From assembly GCF_003385595.1 (NCBI RefSeq), contig NZ_QNUE01000004.1:1-64000 (forward strand): 64,000 nt of DNA. The letters are read 5' to 3'. Numbering within the stretch: the stretch's first letter is position 1; each line of letters starts with the position of its first letter. Below, piece by piece: positions 53,880-61,603 of the stretch. The DNA comes from Chryseobacterium flavum. GTDB lineage: Bacteria; Bacteroidota; Bacteroidia; Flavobacteriales; Weeksellaceae. A model generated the notes under the pieces. The model ran no database searches and was not told the origin of the DNA. It was given only the letters and a program-made list of their open reading frames with translations. The position numbers and the translations under genes are program-made.

Positions 53880-54545
53880 ATGATACAATATAAAAATCTC
53901 AATGGTAAATTGATTAGTGAACAGCAGGTGGGTTTACTAAAAGAATATGCTATTCATACTACTGATGACCAGACTGGTCTTCTTAAAAAAGTAGAAACAA
54001 TTAAATTAAAAAGAGGAGATCAACGTTATAAGTTTTTTGAATATTACCTTGATTCCGGTGAAAACAAATCTGGTATTATCCAGCAGTATACTAATGAAGT
54101 AAATGATTATCGTCTTGGTATTTACTCAAATTTGCAAACTGCTTTTAACTTTAAAATGTGGGATTTTGAAAACTATTCAAATACAGGTGTACTTATTGCA
54201 AAAAGTAAAGTTGTATTTGATACTCAAAATAGATTGATTTTAAAAGTATATTTTGATATTCAAACTGATGAAATAAAAAAGTTTCCATTACCAATAAAGT
54301 ATTATTATGCATCATCAGAAGATGCTGTAAATGGTTTAGCTGATTTAGAGTTAATGTTTACATATGAATTTAACGAAAATATTAATCAGTTTGTTACTTA
54401 TATTAAAGATTTAAATGAAACAACCGGCGAAATTCATACAAAAAATGTTGATGGATTTATTGAGCTAATGGGCTTAGACTTTTGGAATAAGCACCCATAT
54501 TATCATGCCTTACAACCATTACTTCCAACCTCTTTGATTATATAG
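53880..54545 (+). CDS. Probable immunity protein of the toxin-like gene
   Basis: A 221-residue soluble protein, no signal peptide, acidic and strand-rich (YKNLNGKLISEQQVGLLKEY, then KFFEYYLDSGENKSG). It starts five bases after the toxin-like gene and shares its very low G+C (15 of 60 at 54121-54180). I do not recognise a family. The immunity assignment is based only on position, size and shared composition; it could instead be a chaperone or loading adaptor. Confidence 0.5.
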   Translation: MIQYKNLNGKLISEQQVGLLKEYAIHTTDDQTGLLKKVETIKLKRGDQRYKFFEYYLDSGENKSGIIQQYTNEVNDYRLGIYSNLQTAFNFKMWDFENYSNTGVLIAKSKVVFDTQNRLILKVYFDIQTDEIKKFPLPIKYYYASSEDAVNGLADLELMFTYEFNENINQFVTYIKDLNETTGEIHTKNVDGFIELMGLDFWNKHPYYHALQPLLPTSLII

Positions 54546-54674
54546 AAAAGTTCTAAAGTCAACTAGCAATAATATATCTCTAGGCTATAACTATGATAAT
54601 TTTATAGGTTTCTAATATAAATTAACGTTTGAAACATTCTAACACCACGGGAAATTAAGTAAACCCTACTTAAT

Positions 54675-54704
54675 AAGGCTTTTGTTTGCCTAAACGGAAG
54701 CCTT
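54675..54704 (+). other. Hairpin before the 2285-residue gene
   Basis: AAGGCTT and AAGCCTT form a 7-bp stem with a 16-base loop, 30 bases before the ATG. It has no T run on its right side and may be a leader structure or the right-hand edge of the exchanged segment. Confidence 0.3.
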
Positions 54705-54733
54705 CCATTCACCCAAAACACAAAATTATTTTT

Positions 54734-57700
54734 ATGTCAAATCAAACACCGGTAACACACAGGTATTACCCGAGGTTATCCTCTGTGGTTACACAAGACG
54801 ACATCCCCGATATTCTGGGATTCATAAAAGATGGGGTGACCAACCTCCTCGACAAAATCTACTATAAAGATTTACAGTATAGTAAGGGGCCGAAAGGAGA
54901 TTCGGCTTTTTACAGCTTATCTGTCGTTTCCAAAAGGATCGATATTGAAATTCCCGGAACAGGAATCGCATTGGTCCTGAATCCGGATCTCAAAAACAAT
55001 GACTCAAAAATCTCTGCATTTCCTATTACAATCGAATACCAGTGGAAGATCCTGGCGTATTTACGCTATTTCAGTTTAGGAAACTTTTCCTTTGAACCCC
55101 AACAGATCTTCGAGGTAGCACTCAGAGTGCTTAATGTGACGGAAGAGCAGGCGATTGCCCACTTTGTCAACACCTTTGTACAACCTGCCGATCAGGACAT
55201 TACACCTTTGATGCAGTTTGTTAAGGATATCAATGCATCGCAGAATCTGGGACTGACCCTGCCAACAGATGCTACCTCAGTTACAGAGGTTGTACAGGAT
55301 ATTTTCCAAAAATCTGCAGGGAAATATGCATCATTGGTAGCATTTGCCACCTATCTGTTAACCAGTGACCTTCAGGAAACAGCCAATAAGGTAAAAACGT
55401 TCTTTAAATCTCTGATTCCACAGGATATTGATGAATTCATCAAAGAAGTGGTGATTCCGAAATTTAAGGCGACACTGATGTTATCTGCTGCCATTGAATT
55501 TCCGAGAAGTATTTTAGTTCCTGTTTTCCCGCTAAAACATCCAACAACACCGTTAGATCCTATTCCGGAAGGAAACCAGGACCCGCAATATCCTGATAAA
55601 GTATTGTTAAGTTTCGGTGAAGCACTGTTTTATGCAGATACGGAAAGAGGATTCGGATACAATATGGATCTGGTACTAAATACCAATACTCCGGCTCAGA
55701 TCGGAAATACAGGTTTTGTGATTGATATTCATAACCTGAAAATAGATCTCAGTAAAAAAGAGAATATTGCTGAAGCCGATGCAGACGGGAGGCCTAAGGA
55801 ATTTATGGGAGTATATATGGAATATACCGAAATTTTCCTTCCGAAGAAATGGTTTAAGAAGAGAAATCCGGAAACAGATACCCAGCAAACGATTGGTATT
55901 TCAGCCAATCATTTACTGATCGGAACAGGGGGACTTTCAGGGAATATCTCCATCAAACCAACTTATGCTGTTAAAACAGATAATAATCAAACCATAGTAG
56001 TTGATTATTTCAGCAAGTTTTTCGAGCTTAAATATACCAATCTTAAGGTAAAATCAATGTCCAACGATACGGAGGTAACTGTTGCGAATAAAACAAAATT
56101 ACTTGAATATATCAATACTTTGCCTTCTCCTTCCCAGCTTAAGTTTGTATATCCGATAGGATTAACCACATCAGCAGGTGATTACCGGGAATTTAAAAAA
56201 GAAGAGGAATATTATAAATTTCTCAGCAGTCTTTCCGTAGACAGTCTGGATGAGAAAAACCGTACATTATGGTTTGACCTCGGAAAAGACCCTGATAAAG
56301 CATGGCAGTTGGGATTCAGTAAATTTGAAATTGATTTCCATCAGGGAAAAGTGGTTCATTCATCACTGCACGCAGGATTAAAGATCAAAAAGTTCAAACC
56401 GTATGGCAGTAATACAGACCTTATTATTGATGTAATAGGGGAATGGGAAAGTAAGGAAAATTTCAAACTTTCTGCGGCTTTCCTTCCGTTTGGTCTTCCA
56501 CTGAATCTTTTTGATGTTCTTACCTTCTACCTTCAGAATATTGAGATCGGTAAGAAAAATGATAACTTCTATATTGAAGCAGATACCAAAATTACATTCC
56601 CGGAAGGTACTTTCGGAGCAGAGCTTTTAAAAGAAGGGATTGATCTTCCTGCAGTACGTTATTATGCTAACGGAAAGTTTGAAATTGCCGGCGGAAACTC
56701 TATTATTCCGTTGAATCTTAACCTGAATCTGGGACCGATTGTTATGAGTGTAACAGCGATCCACTTCGGAACGATTCAAAGAGAGTATGGTGGAGTAATG
56801 AGAAGCTACAATTATATCGGATTTGATGGAGGAATCAATGTAAACCCATTAGGTCTGGATGTAAGAGGGAACGGAGTAAAATATTACTATACCAATGATG
56901 ATGATGAACATGGCGGAAAAGGAGACAGTTATTTCCATATCTCAACACTGGAGGTAGACCTTGTTATCCCGGGATCAGCAAGTCCGGCATCTGCAATGGC
57001 TATTATCAAAGGAGCGCTTACTATTCCGGAACCTGGAGTTTCTTCTGAATACAGGGGTAAAATTTCAGTACAGCTTCCTAAAATGAATATGTATGGTGCT
57101 GCGGAAATGGCATTTGATCCTAAATATCCAGGATTCTTTATTGATGCCAGTGTAGACCTTCCTACAGCTATTCCGTTAGGATCATTCGGGATCTTTGGGT
57201 TCAGGGGACTCTTAGGTTACCGGTATATTGCACATAAAGAAGCCATCGGAATGACTGATAATGATACATGGTATGATTATTATATGCATCCGCAACGGGG
57301 AATCAATATGGATAAATTTATAGGACCTCAGTATACCCAGAAATATGATTTTCCTTTCTCCGTGGGGCTTGGAGCTTCTTTAGCAACATTAGACGGAAGA
57401 CTGGCCTCGCTCAGGGCGATGGTGTTATTGTCTTTACCGAGTATGTTTGCTATTGATGCGGGACTTACCATTATCAGTGAACGTCTGGGACTTGCAGAAG
57501 ATGATCCGCGCGTACCTCCGTTCTATGCCTTTGTTATTGTAGGAAATAACTCTCTGGAAATCGGTGCTGGAGGAAACTTCCAGCTTAACAGGAAGGATGG
57601 TTCCTTTATTGATATCAAGGCTGAGGTGCAGATGGGGTTCTTCTTCAAGAATCAGAGGCCGTGGTACGTAAATTTCGGAACCAAAGAAAAGCCAATTACT

Positions 57701-60700
57701 GCTGCGCTGTTTAAAGATTCTGTTAATATTAAAGCACAGGCTTACCTGATGATTGCTGCAAAAGGAATTGAAGCAGGAGCCCGGGTGGATTTTAACCTGA
57801 ACCTGTTTATCGTCAAAGTTTGGGCAGCGATAGAAGTGGGAGGTAAAGTCAGCTTTGAAAGACCACAGACCGGAGGATATATCTATGTGGAAGGAGGAGC
57901 AGAAATCAACCTGTTTATTATCAAAGTATCCTTGTTTATCTCTATTTATTTCAGGGTAGAACTGGTAAAACCATTCCTGATCCTGGCAGAGCTGAAATTT
58001 GAACTTAAAGTGAAAATTGTATTTATTAAAATCAAACTTAAAGTTCATTTAACTCTTAAATGGGAAAAGAATAATGAAACTGATACTTCAGGAATCGCGC
58101 CTATCACCCATGAGTCTGACCCTCCAACAATTGATTACCCGAAAGAAGCAAGACTGGATAGTGCAGTAAAAGGGGTACATATGTTAACGAATGAAGAGTT
58201 TCTTCTGAAACCTTTCTTACCGATTAATGCTATGCCTTCCCCGGAACTGGTCAAAAATGAAGGACCATATATTCCTTTGGACACTTATGTAGATATCAAG
58301 GTCGAAAAAGGATTGATCCCGACCGCTGTGGTAGATCATAAAATTGGTGGACATACCACCGGAGCGAATGGTTATCTGGATTTGATACCACCGGAAAAAA
58401 ATCAGCCGGGAGGCCATGTGATCCGTCAGGTACAACATAAATATTTCATTGATGATATCATTATCAATATCGTTAATAAAAATGGAGTATGGGAAGAATA
58501 CAATCCTTACAGAGCAGTGGTTACAGCCGATGATTTGGTCAACATCCCAAATATCAACAGCTTTAAAATCGGATATTGGCAGAAAACCAATGAGAAATAT
58601 GATACAATCCGACTTCTGGCATCCACTCCTTTCTCATTCCTTGACGGAGGACAGCCGGGATGGTTTATTCCTGAACAGTATGGTATTACCGCTTCGTCCC
58701 TGTTCTGTACAGAACATACCGAAACATGGCATGATTCCAACGTTCTTGATAAAGCTGTAGGAACAATATACCATCAGCCTTTAATGTATCCGGCTGAATT
58801 TATTAACGGAGCATATTACAGCCTTTTGGGTACCGTAACAGATAATGATTACATGAGTGTTTCCAATGTTTCCAATCCTCATAATTTTGCTAAATCATTA
58901 AAGATTAATAACGGAAACTCATTGGCAGTTCTTTTACCACAGGCATCTGCAGAAGTAAAATTATGGCTGTCTACAATGGCATCAGGAGCCACAGTGAAAT
59001 ATTATAAAGATGTTTTCTCCAATGCTATTTACCAGCAGTATGAACTTATTACCGAAGAGGTAAAAACAAAAGCAGAACTGGCAGCTGGTTTCCTGCACTA
59101 TAAAGCAGGAGATTTTAACGGAAAGTATGTTACCAAAATTGAGATCATTCCACAGAATCCTGATCAGGCAACGATTGATGCTATTAATATTCAGATTGAT
59201 CAGATCTGGGCAGATGCTGTGGCCAATACCACGGGAGAAGTTACAAGTGTGGTCCTTTCACCGGAACAGCAAAACCTGTATAATGAACTTGTAGAGAAAT
59301 TGCAGCATTTAAAAAATGAAGGATGTACAACTTCCCAATGTAATGAACTTGATTTTGAAGTATTACGTGTGGTAAAAGATTTTGAAGGAACTGCAGGTAC
59401 AGGAGTTGTTAATCTTAGTGATTCTACGGTAGTGAACAGTCTGACAGAATATCAGAATCAGTATAATATGATAACAGGAGAGAATGGTCCGTATGTCGAT
59501 TTTAATATGCATTCAGTGGTATTCCTTCACCTTCCATATGATTCTGTCGAAAACAACAGGGATATTGTAAAAGTTTCTGAAGGTACATCAGCGTTAAATA
59601 TCTGTTTTGCCAATGACACTATTAAGGATCTTACCAATAAGGCAATGATCATTAAAATCAATAAAACCACCAATAAGCCTGTAAAACTTAAATACAGTCC
59701 TTATTGTGGCTGTGAAGATCAGGGGTGTAACAGAAAAGATGAGCTTTGCAACTTCCTGAATGAGATCTCTTATAATCTTAACACTTGTCTGTCAGCCACC
59801 GGTTCGGATTCATTGCGTGAAAACTGGAAATGTTTTGAAATTATGATTTCTTCGATTTATCAGTTTGACAAGACGTATCCTGAATATGAACTGATTTCGG
59901 GGCATGGATATGCCATTGAACTTATAAAAGAACTTCAGGAATATGCCGGATATGAGGGAGCAACAGTATCACATGCAATGACCATTGTTCAGCAAATCTT
60001 TAACATCATGTATGATCTTGGAGATTGCGGATGTAATGACAGTAATACAGGTACAGTAACAGACTGTCATACACTGCTTCAGCAGGTTTCATGGATTACA
60101 GCGCAGGATTACGAATATCAGCAGACTATTCCCGGACAACAGGCGGTTCAGCAGGATACCGGACTTATGATGGATGCTATTGAAAAAGTAATACAGCCTG
60201 TCTGGAGACCAAATAGTGTTTACTGTGTAAATCTTAAACTTAAGGATGAAGTTAACGGCGGAGATTCAACAACAACTTTTGATTATTATTTCGGATTCAA
60301 AACTGCAGGTCCGGTAGGACATTTTGAAAAGAAAAATATAGAATATCTGGAAAGATTAAAAGATGAAAACGGAGTTGAATATTCTCCTGTAAAAAGAAGA
60401 AAACCGGAAGAATATCCGATTACTTCCCTGAAATCCTATATTGATATGAAAAAATCATATCCTAATGCTGACGGGAATCTGTTGATGTCAAAACCGGTAT
60501 TTTATGGAAATGAAGAATGTGAAATCCGCCTCTTCTTTACCAAGCCATATGTTTATAATATGCTTAAAACATGGGAAGGATATTCACAGTTGAAAGAACA
60601 GAAAGGAAGTGTTAATATCATCATTAAAGATCCTGTAACAGATGTGATTGTTCCATATCCTCTACCACAGAACTGGACTCATGAAACCGTTCCGGAAACT

Positions 60701-61591
60701 ATTGAAAGCTGGGAACCGGATGATCCGAATTTACCTTTGGGCATTCAGCAGATGTTTAACTATATCAATCATGCAAACCTGCCGGCGAATGGAATGAATT
60801 GCCACATTGAGCTTGGTGATCCGATCAAACCGAAATCAAACAGCTATTCCGTTGTATTGACTAATCTCAATCCGGAAAAACTGTATACGGCCATTGTTTA
60901 CAATGCGTTTGATGAGAATGGTGACGGAGATTTTGCAGAACAGCTGGATGCAGATGGAAAAATCATCTATGAAGAAAACCAGAAAGTTCATGAATTTGTA
61001 TTCAAAACGTCAAGATATATGAACTTCCGTGAACAGGTAGAAAGCTATAAGCTGAAAGATCTTGATGATCAGAATATAGTGATTGAAGAAAGAGATGCCG
61101 TTTATCAGATTGATGTAAACCTTTCCCAACAACAATTAAATGATGCCTATACTCTTGTTTCAGGAGGGGCGGAAAACACCTATCTGCAAAGCCTTGTCAA
61201 AACGTATGCTGAGGTATTCGACAGAGCTTTTGAAGGAGTATTGGGAATCAAACCATTAAGTCCCGCATCTACAACAGAGTTTGTCAGAATCGTTAACGCT
61301 GATAAGGAAGTTGTGGCAATGCTGGTAAGAAACCCTGAACCATTCAATGATCCGAAAATTCCTTTGGCAAATATTAAGGACACCTTCAAAATTCTGAATG
61401 CTTCCGGAGGGGATGATAACAGTTTCCAGGTTCTTTATTCTAAAGATTATTCACAAATGCTTGTGATGAATGCAGGTAAGAAAATTACTAAAGATAAAAT
61501 CAAATGCAAATTTGTTCATAAGTCATGGAATGGAACGAGTTATATTCCAAAAACAACAGTGATTACAAATGAAATCCAATTAATAAAATAA
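54734..61591 (+). CDS. Giant (2285-residue) beta-rich protein of unknown function
   Basis: Start at ATG 54734 (MSNQTPVTHRYYPRL); a TTG at 54686 lies in the hairpin. No signal peptide. Residues about 1-300 are mixed; 300-1130 are long, glycine-rich amphipathic strands (GLGASLATLDGRLASLRAM, NNSLEIGAGGNFQLNRKDG) that end in an alternating Lys/hydrophobic stretch (FELKVKIVFIKIKLKVHLTL, about 1095-1114). The rest is a mixed region with two cysteine clusters (SPYCGCEDQGCNRKDELC near 1655-1672 and DCGCNDSNT near 1770). The middle recalls the DUF6603 group of large proteins, but I hold this loosely. It may be a structural or delivery partner of the toxin-like protein. Confidence 0.65.
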   Translation: MSNQTPVTHRYYPRLSSVVTQDDIPDILGFIKDGVTNLLDKIYYKDLQYSKGPKGDSAFYSLSVVSKRIDIEIPGTGIALVLNPDLKNNDSKISAFPITIEYQWKILAYLRYFSLGNFSFEPQQIFEVALRVLNVTEEQAIAHFVNTFVQPADQDITPLMQFVKDINASQNLGLTLPTDATSVTEVVQDIFQKSAGKYASLVAFATYLLTSDLQETANKVKTFFKSLIPQDIDEFIKEVVIPKFKATLMLSAAIEFPRSILVPVFPLKHPTTPLDPIPEGNQDPQYPDKVLLSFGEALFYADTERGFGYNMDLVLNTNTPAQIGNTGFVIDIHNLKIDLSKKENIAEADADGRPKEFMGVYMEYTEIFLPKKWFKKRNPETDTQQTIGISANHLLIGTGGLSGNISIKPTYAVKTDNNQTIVVDYFSKFFELKYTNLKVKSMSNDTEVTVANKTKLLEYINTLPSPSQLKFVYPIGLTTSAGDYREFKKEEEYYKFLSSLSVDSLDEKNRTLWFDLGKDPDKAWQLGFSKFEIDFHQGKVVHSSLHAGLKIKKFKPYGSNTDLIIDVIGEWESKENFKLSAAFLPFGLPLNLFDVLTFYLQNIEIGKKNDNFYIEADTKITFPEGTFGAELLKEGIDLPAVRYYANGKFEIAGGNSIIPLNLNLNLGPIVMSVTAIHFGTIQREYGGVMRSYNYIGFDGGINVNPLGLDVRGNGVKYYYTNDDDEHGGKGDSYFHISTLEVDLVIPGSASPASAMAIIKGALTIPEPGVSSEYRGKISVQLPKMNMYGAAEMAFDPKYPGFFIDASVDLPTAIPLGSFGIFGFRGLLGYRYIAHKEAIGMTDNDTWYDYYMHPQRGINMDKFIGPQYTQKYDFPFSVGLGASLATLDGRLASLRAMVLLSLPSMFAIDAGLTIISERLGLAEDDPRVPPFYAFVIVGNNSLEIGAGGNFQLNRKDGSFIDIKAEVQMGFFFKNQRPWYVNFGTKEKPITAALFKDSVNIKAQAYLMIAAKGIEAGARVDFNLNLFIVKVWAAIEVGGKVSFERPQTGGYIYVEGGAEINLFIIKVSLFISIYFRVELVKPFLILAELKFELKVKIVFIKIKLKVHLTLKWEKNNETDTSGIAPITHESDPPTIDYPKEARLDSAVKGVHMLTNEEFLLKPFLPINAMPSPELVKNEGPYIPLDTYVDIKVEKGLIPTAVVDHKIGGHTTGANGYLDLIPPEKNQPGGHVIRQVQHKYFIDDIIINIVNKNGVWEEYNPYRAVVTADDLVNIPNINSFKIGYWQKTNEKYDTIRLLASTPFSFLDGGQPGWFIPEQYGITASSLFCTEHTETWHDSNVLDKAVGTIYHQPLMYPAEFINGAYYSLLGTVTDNDYMSVSNVSNPHNFAKSLKINNGNSLAVLLPQASAEVKLWLSTMASGATVKYYKDVFSNAIYQQYELITEEVKTKAELAAGFLHYKAGDFNGKYVTKIEIIPQNPDQATIDAINIQIDQIWADAVANTTGEVTSVVLSPEQQNLYNELVEKLQHLKNEGCTTSQCNELDFEVLRVVKDFEGTAGTGVVNLSDSTVVNSLTEYQNQYNMITGENGPYVDFNMHSVVFLHLPYDSVENNRDIVKVSEGTSALNICFANDTIKDLTNKAMIIKINKTTNKPVKLKYSPYCGCEDQGCNRKDELCNFLNEISYNLNTCLSATGSDSLRENWKCFEIMISSIYQFDKTYPEYELISGHGYAIELIKELQEYAGYEGATVSHAMTIVQQIFNIMYDLGDCGCNDSNTGTVTDCHTLLQQVSWITAQDYEYQQTIPGQQAVQQDTGLMMDAIEKVIQPVWRPNSVYCVNLKLKDEVNGGDSTTTFDYYFGFKTAGPVGHFEKKNIEYLERLKDENGVEYSPVKRRKPEEYPITSLKSYIDMKKSYPNADGNLLMSKPVFYGNEECEIRLFFTKPYVYNMLKTWEGYSQLKEQKGSVNIIIKDPVTDVIVPYPLPQNWTHETVPETIESWEPDDPNLPLGIQQMFNYINHANLPANGMNCHIELGDPIKPKSNSYSVVLTNLNPEKLYTAIVYNAFDENGDGDFAEQLDADGKIIYEENQKVHEFVFKTSRYMNFREQVESYKLKDLDDQNIVIEERDAVYQIDVNLSQQQLNDAYTLVSGGAENTYLQSLVKTYAEVFDRAFEGVLGIKPLSPASTTEFVRIVNADKEVVAMLVRNPEPFNDPKIPLANIKDTFKILNASGGDDNSFQVLYSKDYSQMLVMNAGKKITKDKIKCKFVHKSWNGTSYIPKTTVITNEIQLIK

Positions 61592-61603
61592 TTAAATCAA
61601 AAA

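Larger units (their letters stand above)
50025..54660. other. AT-rich compositional island, likely exchanged cassette
   Basis: Counts on single 60-base lines give 16 G+C at 50161, 17 at 52801 and 15 at 54121, against 29 at 49201 and 26 at 55201. The low region covers the C-terminal third of the 730-residue gene, the toxin-like gene, the putative immunity gene and the gap after it. No insertion sequence, integrase or flanking direct repeat was found, so homologous exchange is more likely than transposition. Confidence 0.6.

Noticed and set aside
57434-58048. A 204-codon open frame on the minus strand inside the 2285-residue gene.
   Set aside because: It mirrors the alternating codons of the sense gene, has no promoter, and its protein looks like random Phe/Lys/Ser-rich sequence.
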